This document shows positions 47,561-57,271 of a stretch of DNA of 64,000 bases, piece after piece. Origin of the DNA: Peribacillus cavernae (lineage in GTDB: Bacteria > Bacillota > Bacilli > Bacillales > DSM-1321). The stretch covers positions 1 to 64,000 of the forward strand of contig NZ_RYZZ01000001.1 in the NCBI RefSeq assembly GCF_003989135.1, given 5' to 3'. Below the pieces are notes generated by a model. That model saw only the letters and a list, made by a program, of their open reading frames with translations. It ran no database searches and was not told where the DNA came from. The stretch's first letter is position 1. Each line of letters begins with the position of its first letter. The position numbers and the translations under genes are program-made.

Positions 47561-48405
47561 ATGAAAAACACCTGGTTAGGTTCGATTTATTTAGCTTTAG
47601 CTGCCAGCATTTGGGGTGGTATGTATGTCGTTGTTAAGGTTGTAGTATCGGTTATACCGCCATTGGAACTGGTTTGGATGCGGTATTTAGTGGCTATTTT
47701 AGCACTTCTTATTATTGGCCTGGCAAAAAGTTAATCATAGCCATCGGAATAATCGGCAATACTATTTCGATTGTTATGCAGGAAATTGGTACGAACTTAT
47801 CTTCGGCACAAACGGGAGCAATTATTACGTCCTCAACACCAGCGTTTATGGTTATCTTTGCCCGGCTCTTGCTTAAGGAACGGTTAAACTTTAAAAAGGG
47901 AATATCTGTTGGGTTAGCGACAGCAGGAGTATTCCTTATTGTTGGAAACGGTCAGATCGATGTGTCCAACCAACTTGGCGGCATTTCGCTGCTTATTGCT
48001 GCCTTAACATGGGCTCTGATGTCAGTACTCTTAAAACGCGTTCCAAGTCACTATTCTCCACTTGTAGTGACTGCCTATTCTATCTTAGTTGCGATCATTA
48101 CACTAACACCTTTTGTTGTGGGACATTTAGATGAAATGAATATCTCTCAACTGCGTCATCCTACTATTTGGGGTGGAGTCTTATATTTGGGAATTGTTTC
48201 AACAGCTTGTGCATTTATCCTGTGGAATCGCGGATTACAATTGATGAATGCAACAAGTGGAGGGTTATTGTTCTTTCTTCAACCTTTAGTTGGCTCATTA
48301 CTTGGGTGGCTTATCCTTGGAGAAAATATAGGCGGAATGTTTTGGATAAGATCAATTTTAATTCTTATGGGTGTTTTATTGGTTATCCAAGAAAAACAAG
48401 ATTAA
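47561..48405 (+). pseudogene. EamA/DMT-family transporter with internal deletion and frameshift
   Basis: ATG 47561 (GGAGGG upstream) begins a normal EamA protein (SIYLALAASIWGGMYVVVKV). Near 47730 the frame is lost and roughly a dozen residues of the TM2-TM3 loop are missing. The other frame continues LIIAIGIIGNTISIVMQEIG through both EamA domains to 48405, ending WIRSILILMGVLLVIQEKQD. A functional protein would need about 290 aa. Drug/metabolite exporter family; substrate unknown. Confidence 0.85.
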
Positions 48406-48412
48406 CAGAAAT

Positions 48413-48449
48413 AAAGCCTTTGGAAACGCTAAGTCCAAAGGCTTTTTTA
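48413..48449 (+). terminator. Terminator of the EamA gene
   Basis: AAAGCCTTTGGA / TCCAAAGGCTTTT stem (9-nt loop) followed by TTAAA. Confidence 0.88.
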
Positions 48450-48474
48450 AAAACACTATGTTAAGAAAGAACTT

Positions 48475-49054
48475 CTATTCCAAACAGCCGAATGCCTTTA
48501 ACTGCTTATATCTATTGACAGCAAGAATTCCTTTCCAATATATCCTAGCAGCTTCGAAATTTTCTGGATAACTCCCCCAGCTCCAGGAAATATCCCACAT
48601 TCCTTCTTCAGACATTTGTTCAATATACAAATTCAGATTTTTTTCAACTAGTGGACCAAACCTTGTACATAGTGGATGCTCAGGAGTATCAATAAAATCT
48701 AAAGGGAGAGCTTTATAGCCTTTTGTCCAAGTGGAAACATCCTTATCCACGCATTGCTCCGCGAGGACCATTATTTTTTCAGCAACACTTTTCAATGAAT
48801 ATTGAGTCTTAGCTTCAAAAGCGGCTGTGCCGTTTTATTATTTTGATTAATTGCTGGAAGTTGTTAATTTCATGTTGGTCCATTTCAGTCTTATTCATTA
48901 GATAATTTACTGCTTCCATCAATATTTGCCCTGCTGCCCATGTTGCCATAGGAGATGAGTGTGGTAACCAAAAATCTGGCTCTATACCATTTCCAAAGCC
49001 GCCATCCTCATTTTGATACGTTCTTAACTGGATTAAAACACTCATGAGATACAA
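48475..49054 (-). pseudogene. Terpenoid-cyclase-like (prenyltransferase/squalene-cyclase repeat) protein, truncated and frameshifted
   Basis: The upstream part reads QLRTYQNEDGGFGNGIEPDF, a QxxDGGFG-type alpha/alpha-barrel repeat, then SSPMATWAAGQILMEA. The frame shifts by one near 48840 and continues NGTAAFEAKTQYSLKSVAEK to MSEEGMWDISWSWG and the stop at 48475. The first tens of residues are missing. Such proteins are common, uncharacterised, in Bacillus. The 5' end is joined at about 49070 to an unrelated gene piece. Confidence 0.65.
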
Positions 49055-49074
49055 TATAAATCTTCATTTCTTGT

Positions 49075-49305
49075 AATGATTGGCACCACTTAATAAATTC
49101 TTCCGCCAGAGCAACAAATTCAGTTTCCGACAAAAGATTTATTCCGGTAGACCAGAACTGGTCCGGAACGCCTTCTGCCATTTCAAAGCCTGGAAAGTCT
49201 GCGGCAATTGTTTTAGGTGCAAGCAGCCTGTCACAGGGCAGTGTCTTGCCTTCCCGTCGAAGCGATAACATCCTTGGTGATACCCACGGGTGGACAATGA
49301 TTCAT
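49075..49305 (-). pseudogene. Unidentified gene fragment upstream of the cyclase-like remnant
   Basis: ATG 49305 with GAGGAGG upstream begins MNHCPPVGITKDVIAS. The neighbouring frame carries the protein-like part (MLSLRREGKTLPCDRLLAP, then FPGFEMAEGVPDQFW and ALAEEFIKWCQSL). One frameshift near the start and a truncation near 49075 would explain this. It begins 14 bp after the intact DinB gene, so it was its operon partner. I do not recognise the family. Confidence 0.4.
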
Positions 49306-49318
49306 GTATGGTGCCTCC

Positions 49319-49837
49319 TCAAGATAGCTCCCCTTCGTACCATTTCCGGAGTTGATTAATATGAGCCTGGTGGTATCTGTTATGATCGGCGATATGCCAG
49401 ATTCCCCAGCGGATCGTTGCTTTGTCTTCATTTTCATAATCCACAGTTTGATTCAAATGCGAGTCAGTTAACTGATAAGATAGAGACTTAAACTTATCGA
49501 ACACTTCATCATACTCAGCAATAAGGGTTTCTACTGAGATTCCCTGTATCAATGGGATTCCATTATTTTCATCCAGCATCGGCCCATACTTTTCTTCCAG
49601 AAATTCAGGTATTTGCTCTCCCTTTATTCTATAAAACCAATTCAGGTCTACATATGCCAAATGTCTAATTAATTGCGCCGTACTGTTATATTGCAAGTTT
49701 GGACCTTTATAATCCAGCTCTTCCTGGGACATACCGGCAACAATAGATTTTAACCGCCTATAATTGCCATCGAACATCGAAAACAGCATGCCCACTACCG
49801 GGTCCATTCCCGGTTCACCTTTTACATCGAGAATCAT
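49319..49837 (-). CDS. DinB-family protein
   Basis: A 172-aa four-helix bundle of the DinB/YfiT superfamily. The three metal-binding histidines are visible: LIRHLAYVD in helix 2, and GIWHIADHNRYH near the end. Members include bacillithiol transferases and damage-inducible enzymes. ATG 49837 has AGAGGTGAGA upstream. It is the only intact one of three minus-strand DinB sequences between 45 and 50 kb. Confidence 0.85.
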   Translation of the reverse strand: MILDVKGEPGMDPVVGMLFSMFDGNYRRLKSIVAGMSQEELDYKGPNLQYNSTAQLIRHLAYVDLNWFYRIKGEQIPEFLEEKYGPMLDENNGIPLIQGISVETLIAEYDEVFDKFKSLSYQLTDSHLNQTVDYENEDKATIRWGIWHIADHNRYHQAHINQLRKWYEGELS

Positions 49838-49944
49838 TAATCTCACCTCTATTAAAATTTTTTTGTAACCTGGCCAATTGTAAAATAAGAGATTCTAAAT
49901 CTACCGGATTGCACATATCCTTTAATACGGAGGAAGTGAATTCT

Positions 49945-51057
49945 ATGATCAAAAAAAACAGACCACCTAAAATTTTTATTTCACTATTCAACTTTGTCCT
50001 TATAGGGATGATAGCCATTTTTTCAACAACTGCTCTGCTAGTCACGTCTCCTTTGAATCTAAGTTCTAAGACGGTACATGACACCTTCGGAAATTCTTCG
50101 ATGAATCAGGTATTGATGAGCATTTTAAACAGTGAGAACCACTATTTTTACAAAGAACTAAGCACGGAGTCGCCATCATTTCTTCAGTTAGCTTTTGAAT
50201 CATTAACAAATCTTCAATTACATGATACCCGAACCTTGCTTGGCAGGGAACTGCCGGGGCTATCGATTTACAATACAGAGATCGCAGTGGCAGGAAAAGG
50301 GACCAATATTACCAATTTGCCAATTGAATCGGGGCCGCCTTCAGAAATTTATCTAAAAGAAAGAGAGATTGCTGATAACTTAAAACAAAACGATAGCCCA
50401 AGAAAAGAAAAATCATTGGTTACGCCGAAGGAAAAAACAGTTTATATTTATCATTCACATAGCTGGGAATCATACCTTCCGCTTATTAAAGGGGCAAAAA
50501 AGGCTGATGAAGCAGTAAGTACTGATCAAAGAGCAAATGTCATTGCTGTCGGGGATAAACTAGAGGAAGAGTTAAATAATAAAGGAATAGGTGTAGAACA
50601 CAGCACCGAAAAAATAGCTGACTACAATACGGCCTACAGTTTATCACGTGAAAAGGTCCAGGAAGCAATGGCGTCAAATAAAGACTTGAAAATATTAATC
50701 GATATTCATAGAGATTCACAACCGAGAAGAATTACAACAACAACTATAAAAGGAACAGACTATGCAAGGCTGTTTTTCATTGTTGGAAAAGAACATAAGA
50801 ACTTTGAAAAGAATTTAGAGTATGCAAAAGAAATAAATAAGAAAATTGAAGAGAAATATCCTGGTCTTAGCCGCGGCGTTTTTATCAAAGGAAAAAGTGA
50901 AGGAAATGGCATCTATAATCAGGACATTGCTGATAGAGCATTGTTAATAGAATTTGGCGGCGTGGAGAATAACCTGACCGAACTTTCCAATTCAGTAAAA
51001 GCTTTTTCAGAATCTTTTAGTGATATTTACTGGAAAGCTGAGGAGGTGAATGGATGA
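49945..51057 (+). CDS. spoIIP: Stage II sporulation protein P
   Basis: Peptidoglycan amidase/endopeptidase of the SpoIID-SpoIIM-SpoIIP complex, which drives septal thinning and engulfment. The 370-aa protein has an N-terminal transmembrane segment (residues about 10-35) and a C-terminal Amidase_3-like domain with YIYHSHSWES, ILIDIHRDS and LIEFGGVENN supplying zinc and catalytic residues. ATG 49945 follows GGAGGAAG. It is shorter than B. subtilis SpoIIP (401) and lies outside the usual gpr-spoIIP context, so it may be a paralogue. Confidence 0.93.
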   Translation: MIKKNRPPKIFISLFNFVLIGMIAIFSTTALLVTSPLNLSSKTVHDTFGNSSMNQVLMSILNSENHYFYKELSTESPSFLQLAFESLTNLQLHDTRTLLGRELPGLSIYNTEIAVAGKGTNITNLPIESGPPSEIYLKEREIADNLKQNDSPRKEKSLVTPKEKTVYIYHSHSWESYLPLIKGAKKADEAVSTDQRANVIAVGDKLEEELNNKGIGVEHSTEKIADYNTAYSLSREKVQEAMASNKDLKILIDIHRDSQPRRITTTTIKGTDYARLFFIVGKEHKNFEKNLEYAKEINKKIEEKYPGLSRGVFIKGKSEGNGIYNQDIADRALLIEFGGVENNLTELSNSVKAFSESFSDIYWKAEEVNG

Positions 51058-51575
51058 AATCGGTATGAAACATCCTTGTAAATTATATTTACAAACTCAT
51101 CATTTCATTTCCATCTTTCCAAAAATGAATCTATAATCTTCGGGAAGGCCTTATAAAATATATGTAAAATGTTTATATACACTTATCAGGGAGCTTTATA
51201 TGAAATTGTGCGTATTCGTGACCTGTATAATGGTTCCTATCGATTTATTTAAAGTTCAAAATCGAACAACATATCATAAAACAAAAGACGCTACATAAAA
51301 TGAAAGAAGATGACTTGAGCTCGCCCATCGAGATGTGCAAATACCCCCAAGCCATGGAAAGTTAATTGAAATTTCGTTCTCCTTAATTTAACTGCCTTTA
51401 TTCCAACTCTTATCTAAACGTCCTTTCAATCACTACAATCATTCATAACTTCTTTCCTATTTAAACCCATACAGACAATGATATCAGGGGAAATTGGACG
51501 ATGAATCAAATTAACAGATGTAAAAAAAAGATTGTTATGGTACAATTTTACTATTCAAAGGAGGATAGTCTTAAG
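51058..51575. other. Intergenic region with no supported gene
   Basis: About 500 bp, AT-rich. A 32-codon frame at 51199-51297 has only a weak ribosome binding site. The open frame leading into the DUF975 gene from 51501 is probably untranslated leader. No hairpin of note. Confidence 0.4.
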
Positions 51576-52259
51576 ATGAATATGTCGATTTCTCAAATCA
51601 AGAAGCAAGCCAGAACATCATTAAAAGGACAATGGGGAGTAGCTGTTTTACTAACGTTTATTTTGTTCTTACTCACTACGATCTTGCCATCGTTAGTTGA
51701 AATCATCATTAGTGGTGGGTTTACGAATTGGTCTTCGCAAACACAAATACCAATTGCAGCGGACATACTTAATATTGTAATTACGATTGCCTTAATTCCA
51801 TTATCTACTTCCGCTTACTGGTTTTATCTTACTCTATCAAGATTAGAAGGGCCGCAAATTTCCCAGGTGTTTGCCATCTATAAGGATGGAAGAACCTCTT
51901 TTAAAGTAATCGGTGCATCGATTCTAGTTGCTATTTTCGTATTTTTATGGTCTTTATTGCTCATTATTCCAGGTATTATAAAATCGTTATCCTACTCGCA
52001 GACATTTTTCCTGCTTCGAGATCACCCGGAATTTACCGTACTTGAAGCAATAACCGAGAGCAAAAACAGAATGAAGGGCTACAAATGGAAATTCTTTTTA
52101 ATGAACTTAAGCTTTATCGGATGGGGTATACTTTGTGTGATTACATTAGGAATCGGTATCTTGTGGCTCGCTCCTTATATCGCAACTTCCATGGCGACAT
52201 TCTATAACGAGCTGATCTATACAAACGATGATACAGATAATGAAGAAAATGATTTGTGA
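51576..52259 (+). CDS. DUF975 family membrane protein
   Basis: A 227-aa protein with about five or six hydrophobic segments. The N-terminal MSISQIKKQARTSLKGQWG and the middle GIIKSLSYSQTFFLLRDHPE are family hallmarks of DUF975 (YqfQ-unrelated small integral proteins of Firmicutes). ATG 51576 is chosen for AAAGGAGG upstream; the frame is open to 51501. Acidic C-terminus. Function unknown. Confidence 0.85.
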   Translation: MNMSISQIKKQARTSLKGQWGVAVLLTFILFLLTTILPSLVEIIISGGFTNWSSQTQIPIAADILNIVITIALIPLSTSAYWFYLTLSRLEGPQISQVFAIYKDGRTSFKVIGASILVAIFVFLWSLLLIIPGIIKSLSYSQTFFLLRDHPEFTVLEAITESKNRMKGYKWKFFLMNLSFIGWGILCVITLGIGILWLAPYIATSMATFYNELIYTNDDTDNEENDL

Positions 52260-52420
52260 ACGGAAGAAAGGGCAGATTCCGACTAATCTATCTTGCCATT
52301 AACAGAAGAAGTTATTAATTCTGAGTCATTTTCTATAAGGGAAGCCAGGATAGGAATCCTCACTTCAACGTAGACGAATGTTCCTGTTCTCCATAGCACA
52401 TAAACCTCTAGGTTAGAAGA

Positions 52421-52447
52421 AGCGTAGGCAATAGGCCTACGCTCTTT
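52421..52447 (+). terminator. Stem-loop between the DUF975 and P450 genes
   Basis: AGCGTAGGC-AATAG-GCCTACGCT followed by a weak CTTTC. It may end one or both convergent transcripts. Confidence 0.5.
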
Positions 52448-52506
52448 CATTGTGTTTATAGAACGTTGGCGCCTACAATAGAGAAGGAATTTCAATGAAA
52501 TGAAAA

Positions 52507-53766
52507 TTATATTCTCCGTTTAACGTTTTTGAGTACTACTTTACTGCGGGGAATACTTGGCATGCTGAACATGCTGAAACTTAAATCCTGGTCAGGAATT
52601 TCATAATCCATTCGATTTGCTAGATAATCAAGACTCACTTTCATGACTTCCATGGTGACCCACTCACCGGCACAGCGATGTCCCATAAAGTAATCGCCAC
52701 CACCCTGTGGGATGAAGTCAAAAGGGCTTCCTTCCCATTTGGCAAACCGATCAGGGCTGAACATATCATGATTTTCCCAAATTTCAGGGTCATGATTTGT
52801 TCCATAAAGATCCAGCAAAGTTAATGTGTCTTCTTCAAATTTATAGCCATTCCATGTAAAATCTTTTTTTACCAGTGCTGCGACAAAGGGGAAAAATGGA
52901 TAAAAACGGCGAACTTCCTGTAAAAACATCTGAGCATATTTTTCATCGCCGGATTTAAGTTTCTCCCTTTCCTTCGGATAATGATGAACTGCTAATGCAA
53001 TGAAATTGATATATATAGCGATCGCCACAATCGGTCTCAAGATATTGATCACTTCCACGGCAACTGTCTCTGTATTTAGAAAATTCCCTTCCAGATCGCG
53101 ATGCCAGGCAAATCTGTGTAATATGGTATCTTCAGGGAGATTCACTTTCCCATCACGAACTCTATCAATGAGTTCTCCGATCCACTTTTCTACATGATTT
53201 CGGGCATTTCTCCCTAGCCAATGAGCTGGACCAACTACAGCCGCCGACTCGAACATCGCCGCCAAATCTTTTGTCAGCTTCTTGACTTCGTCTTCTTGTA
53301 CCGGTACACCTGCCCACTGGCAGGCTGTCCTGCACATAATTTCCTGCGCTTCTTTATAAAGAATAACCTTATCCATCTGTCCCCATTTTTCAACTGCTGC
53401 CTCCCACTGTTTTTTTGTAATATCGGTCAGTTTTTCAAGTTGGTCAGGGGACATGATCGACATAAACATTTCCTTGCGATGCTTATGGGCCTGTTCATCT
53501 AACGCCTGAACACCGTTCTTGCCAAACAATGTTTGGATCGCCCGGTTTGGCGCTGCATCTTTCCTTTTGAATTTCTCAGTGTCATAAAAAACTTCTGCAG
53601 CTTCCTTTCCTCCCATGCAGATAGCTTTCTTTCCAAGCAATCGGGTCTCGAAAATATCAGAATTAAAACTGTGGCGTCTGTTCGAAATGTACATATATCC
53701 TTCTCTTATAAGGCTTAAACTATGGTCTATTCCTTCTTCCCGCGGCATTTGATTTGTATCTGACAT
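52507..53766 (-). CDS. CYP152-type fatty acid hydroxylase (peroxygenase P450)
   Basis: A 419-aa cytochrome P450 of the CypC/YbdT type, which uses H2O2 to hydroxylate fatty acids at the alpha or beta carbon. The heme ligand is in [15 protein letters not shown]. The I-helix has [11 protein letters not shown], the Arg-Pro that replaces the usual acid-alcohol pair and pairs with the substrate carboxylate. LQEVRRFYP supplies the ExxR motif. ATG 53766 follows GGAGATGG; 53781 is in frame. Monocistronic, no redox partner nearby, as expected of a peroxygenase. Confidence 0.93.
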   Translation of the reverse strand: MSDTNQMPREEGIDHSLSLIREGYMYISNRRHSFNSDIFETRLLGKKAICMGGKEAAEVFYDTEKFKRKDAAPNRAIQTLFGKNGVQALDEQAHKHRKEMFMSIMSPDQLEKLTDITKKQWEAAVEKWGQMDKVILYKEAQEIMCRTACQWAGVPVQEDEVKKLTKDLAAMFESAAVVGPAHWLGRNARNHVEKWIGELIDRVRDGKVNLPEDTILHRFAWHRDLEGNFLNTETVAVEVINILRPIVAIAIYINFIALAVHHYPKEREKLKSGDEKYAQMFLQEVRRFYPFFPFVAALVKKDFTWNGYKFEEDTLTLLDLYGTNHDPEIWENHDMFSPDRFAKWEGSPFDFIPQGGGDYFMGHRCAGEWVTMEVMKVSLDYLANRMDYEIPDQDLSFSMFSMPSIPRSKVVLKNVKRRI

Positions 53767-53920
53767 ATGAACCATCTCCATTTTTCATGAGTAATGGTCT
53801 TATTCTTTGTAAATTTTTCTCTGTTTACTCTCAAAAGAACTTTGACCTTAGTTAAAGGTGTAGCAGCAGCCGGATCTTTAAGTTAAGCACCGGTAGTTCA
53901 ATAACAGTTATATTGAACAC

Positions 53921-54259
53921 TCATAAACATTCTTCAATTACAACTTCTTCAGCACCATATTGCGGACTAGTTTTTAACCCCTCGATAACATTTTGCTGTC
54001 TTTGCAAGGAATAATTTTGATTTAATTTCCATTTCCCCTCGATCTTATTTATCTTAATCTCAAAACCAACAATCCCATTCATTAAACCATCTGTAAATTT
54101 GTCATCAAGTTCGGCTTTCCACGGAATTGGCATCGACGATTCATAAAAGTTGACCGTTTTCTCAATCATATTTTTCATTTTTTGCTTGTCTTCTATTATC
54201 CTACATTCCCCATATATATGAACAGCTACATAATTCCAGGTAGGTACTGTATTTTCATA
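53921..54259 (-). pseudogene. PaiB-type FMN-binding protein, C-terminal fragment
   Basis: The frame is open from just after an in-frame TGA at 54260. It reads ENTVPTWNYVAVHIYGECRI and continues through FTDGLMNGIVGFEIKINKIEG and KWKLNQNYSLQRQQNVIEGL, the C-terminal half of PaiB (FMN_bind_2 family). The N-terminal half is absent; the DinB gene begins 27 bp away. No ribosome binding site serves the internal ATG at 54178. Confidence 0.75.
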
Positions 54260-54285
54260 TCATTTCTCCGATCTTTAATTCGTAG

Positions 54286-54759
54286 TCAATCCCAAATATT
54301 TGGCCGTTCCAAACCAGCCTGGCGTATATATTGTAAAAACTGTCCCGCATGTACTGCATCGTGGTAGGCTATCCGCAACAGCATGTCACCTAAATAGCGC
54401 TGATACCCGACATCACTTCTATCAACGAGTCTTAAATGCAACTCCTCTGGATGGAGAGACTGTACATACGCGATAAAATCATTGAAGTAAGGCTCCGATA
54501 ATTCGGCTTCCCGTTTGACGGAAGAAATCGGTTCTTGCTCAAATGGAGCGGGTTCTTCTATTTTAAGAGATCCATTATTAAGTAAAACCATATGGTAATG
54601 ATAGCTTGCACCCCAAACGTGACGGATCATTTCCCCAAAAGACAGTGCCTCCTCGTCAGGCTGCCAGGTGATCCATTCATCAGGAAGTGACTCCCATAAT
54701 TTTACCGAGCGCCGGCGTGTTTCTTTCAAATTCATTACGATGATGTCTATTTCATTCAT
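54286..54759 (-). CDS. DinB-family protein
   Basis: A 157-aa DinB-superfamily protein. Metal ligands are in GEMIRHVWGASYHYHM and AYHDAVHAGQFLQYIR, the typical YHxxxHxGQ end. ATG 54759 has AGGAGG 7 nt upstream; longer readings of this frame run into the divergent ArsR gene. Probably a thiol transferase or hydrolase. Divergent from the regulator at 54828, which may control it. Confidence 0.85.
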   Translation of the reverse strand: MNEIDIIVMNLKETRRRSVKLWESLPDEWITWQPDEEALSFGEMIRHVWGASYHYHMVLLNNGSLKIEEPAPFEQEPISSVKREAELSEPYFNDFIAYVQSLHPEELHLRLVDRSDVGYQRYLGDMLLRIAYHDAVHAGQFLQYIRQAGLERPNIWD

Positions 54760-54827
54760 TATAAATCCTCCTCGTTTCTTTCGACAAGCTAATTGTAATA
54801 TAAATCCATTTAGGGTATCATCGAAAT

Positions 54828-55511
54828 ATGAATGTATATCCTGATATCTCATATATTGCAAAGTTAATAGCCGAACCTGCCAGGGCGAAAATCCTCGATT
54901 GCTTAATGAACGGTCAGGCCCTTCCAGCTGGCGAATTGGCATACATCGCCCAGGTTTCGCATCCAACCGTCAGTTCTCATCTCGCGAAACTGGTCGATGG
55001 GAAGCTGCTTATTTCTGAGCAACACGGCAGGCACCGCTACTTTCGGCTGGCAAGTCAAGAGGTAGCCGAAGTTCTTGAAAAAATAGGGACAATTGCACCA
55101 CCTGTTCAAATCCGCTCATTACGGCAGTCAGTCAACTCAGGACAATTGCGATATGCCCGGACCTGTTATGATCATCTTGCAGGAGAACTTGGTGTCAAAA
55201 TAACCGATGCCCTGCTTGATCGCGGGATTATAACACTTACAAAAGAAGAATATCTTGTTACAGAACAGGGGAAGAAGTGGTTTTCTGCATTTGGAATCAA
55301 TCTTGAGGAAGCCGCCAACACAAGGAGGATATTTGCAAAGCCTTGTCTTGATTGGAGTGAACGGCGCTATCACATCTCCGGATGGCTGGGAGAGGCCATT
55401 GCGGTTCGTTTTTTCGAACAGGGCTGGATTAATAAGGAATCCAATAATCGGGCCGTTCATCTTACCGAAAAAGGAAAGAGAGCTTTGAGAGACGAGTTTG
55501 ATATTATGTAG
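54828..55511 (+). CDS. ArsR-family transcriptional regulator with C-terminal extension
   Basis: A 227-aa protein. The N-terminal winged helix (IAEPARAKILDCLMNGQALP, QVSHPTVSSHLAKLVDGKLL) is of the YczG type. The C-terminal 120 residues (CYDHLAGELGVKITDALL, CLDWSERRYHISGWLGEAI) occur in a known Bacillus/Actinobacteria regulator group. Cys and Trp residues there may bind ligand. The gap to the DinB gene is only 68 bp, so shared divergent control is likely. The ATG start has no strong ribosome binding site. Confidence 0.85.
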   Translation: MNVYPDISYIAKLIAEPARAKILDCLMNGQALPAGELAYIAQVSHPTVSSHLAKLVDGKLLISEQHGRHRYFRLASQEVAEVLEKIGTIAPPVQIRSLRQSVNSGQLRYARTCYDHLAGELGVKITDALLDRGIITLTKEEYLVTEQGKKWFSAFGINLEEAANTRRIFAKPCLDWSERRYHISGWLGEAIAVRFFEQGWINKESNNRAVHLTEKGKRALRDEFDIM

Positions 55512-55525
55512 GATTTGGTCAAATC

Positions 55526-55568
55526 AGGAGCATGAACACTCTTTCAAGAGTGTTCATGCTCCTTTATA
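55526..55568 (+). terminator. Terminator of the ArsR-type gene
   Basis: AGGAGCATGAACACTCTT / AAGAGTGTTCATGCTCCT, a perfect 18-bp stem with a 2-nt loop, then TTATA. Confidence 0.9.
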
Positions 55569-55611
55569 ATCAAAATATCTTAACCTGGATGAACCTTCAC
55601 TAAAATTAGGT

Positions 55612-55800
55612 TTACACCAGCCCGATTAAACTATAAACGCCTGTTGGAATTACATTCTGAATTTGCGGAGTACCCGGAAGTGCATCCATCGTAAAAGAAA
55701 GTGCACCAAGTGCAATGCTTCCGGGAATCAGCCGTTTTGGAATATTGGCTTCCCAAAAAAGACTGGCCGCACCTCCGTATTCATAAAATTCAAAAATCTT
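55612..55800 (-). pseudogene. GntP-family permease fragment
   Basis: Minus-strand reading YGGAASLFWEANIPKRLIPG, then IALGALSFTMDALPGTPQIQ and NVIPTGVYSLIGLV, ending at TAA (55614-55612). The IPKRLIPG...TMxALPG.PQIQN.IPT block is the GntP/gluconate permease signature. Only about 60 residues remain, with no start. It lies downstream of the dehydrogenase operon in the same orientation, so it may be the remains of that operon's transporter. Confidence 0.7.
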
Positions 55801-55968
55801 AACCTGGAAATTCCCTTCTACTTCTGTCAGAAGGATGAAGAAATCTGTTTTTCCTTACAAAAAGCTGGCAAGATTGAATCAGGCGGGATGCTCAAGGCAG
55901 AACAAAAAGGAGTTTTTTGTTTATCTGCCAGGCATCCCCCTGACTATCACTTTTTCACTTATTTCAGC

Positions 55969-57252
55969 TTATACATTTACTTTTCCGTAACGGCGAACAC
56001 GCAACAGGGCCTGTTCCCGGTGGCCGGCAAAGTTTTCAAGATTACATAGACGTTCCGCATATTCTCCGATTACGGCGCTGGCTTCCGGTGTGCACTCCTG
56101 ATAGGTACATGTTTTCAGAAACTTTCCGACCCACAGGCCGCCCGTATAACGGGCCGCACCTTTCGTAGGCAAGGTATGATTGGTTCCAATTACTTTGTCA
56201 CCATACGCAACATTGGTTTCCGGTCCGAGGAACAAAGCTCCGTAATTGGTCAGCTTCTCCAGGAAATAACGCGGGTTTTCCGCCAACACCTCGACGTGTT
56301 CATAGGCCAATTTATCCGCTTCAATGACGGCTTCTTCCAGGGAATCTACTAGAATAATTGACCCGTTCTCTTCCCAGGCTGTCCGCGCCACCTCAGCGGT
56401 AGCCAATGTCTCCAATTGCCTTTCAATTTCTTTTATCGTTTCGTGAGCTAATGATTCAGATGTTGTAATCAGCACTCCTGGTGAGGTGGGTCCATGCTCT
56501 GCTTGTCCGAGGATGTCGGTTGCTACCATTTCAGCATCGGCTGTCTCATCCGCAATGATCAACACTTCAGTCGGTCCAGCGAGAAGATCAATGCCCACCC
56601 GGCCAAACAGCTGGCGTTTTGCTTCGGCCACGTAGGCATTTCCCGGACCAACCAGCATATCGACAGCGTCGATTGTTTCTGTGCCAAGCGCCATCGCCGC
56701 CATTGCTTGTACCCCGCCCAAAATGTAGATTTCATCTGCACCGGCTAAAGCCATGGCTGCTACCGTTGCTGCTGGAATTTCCCCATTTATAGGCGGTGTG
56801 CACCCGATGACCCGTTTCACACCCGCTACTTTAGCAGTCAATATGCTCATGTGTGCAGAGGCGACCATTGGATATCTGCCGCCCGGGACGTAGCAACCGA
56901 CACTTTCAACCGGTATGTTTTTATGTCCTAAGATCACTCCAGGAAGAGTCTCCACTTCAATATCACGAATCGCCTCTCTTTGGGTTTTTGCAAAACCGTG
57001 AATCTGTTCTTGTGCAAACTTAATATCCTGAATGGTTTCTTCAGGTACCGTTTTTATGACTTCTTCAATCTGTTCTGGTGAAAGCCTGAAGTTTTCAGGG
57101 GACCACTTATCAAATTGCTCTGAATAATTGCGAACGGCATGATCTCCGTTTTCCTCAATATCCCCGAGCAAACTTTTCACCGTCTCATACACTTTTGCTT
57201 CTAGTGTAGCAATCTCTTCCTTGCTCTTCCCTGTTTTTAAAAATTTCGCCAC
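55969..57252 (-). CDS. HisD-family dehydrogenase (histidinol dehydrogenase paralogue)
   Basis: A 427-aa protein of the histidinol dehydrogenase family. Zinc and catalytic residues are retained: Gln and His in [10 protein letters not shown], Glu-His in [11 protein letters not shown], Asp in [15 protein letters not shown], and the C-terminal His in [14 protein letters not shown]. No other his genes are near. The context (alcohol and aldehyde dehydrogenases, sigma-54 control) indicates a catabolic NAD-dependent oxidation of a diol or amino alcohol. Sulfopropanediol dehydrogenase HpsN is one known paralogue; that identity is only a possibility. GTG 57252 follows AGAGGGTG. Third gene of the operon. 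Confidence 0.85.
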   Translation of the reverse strand: MAKFLKTGKSKEEIATLEAKVYETVKSLLGDIEENGDHAVRNYSEQFDKWSPENFRLSPEQIEEVIKTVPEETIQDIKFAQEQIHGFAKTQREAIRDIEVETLPGVILGHKNIPVESVGCYVPGGRYPMVASAHMSILTAKVAGVKRVIGCTPPINGEIPAATVAAMALAGADEIYILGGVQAMAAMALGTETIDAVDMLVGPGNAYVAEAKRQLFGRVGIDLLAGPTEVLIIADETADAEMVATDILGQAEHGPTSPGVLITTSESLAHETIKEIERQLETLATAEVARTAWEENGSIILVDSLEEAVIEADKLAYEHVEVLAENPRYFLEKLTNYGALFLGPETNVAYGDKVIGTNHTLPTKGAARYTGGLWVGKFLKTCTYQECTPEASAVIGEYAERLCNLENFAGHREQALLRVRRYGKVNV

Positions 57253-57271
57253 GCTTTACACACCCTCTCGT

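Noticed and set aside
54760..54966. N-terminal extension of the DinB protein to 54966
   Set aside because: It would overlap the divergent ArsR coding region; ATG 54759 has an ideal AGGAGG site.
55663..56049. 128-aa plus-strand frame over the GntP remnant and the 3' end of the HisD-like gene
   Set aside because: It is antisense to a recognised GntP remnant and to a clear gene, with no ribosome binding site.
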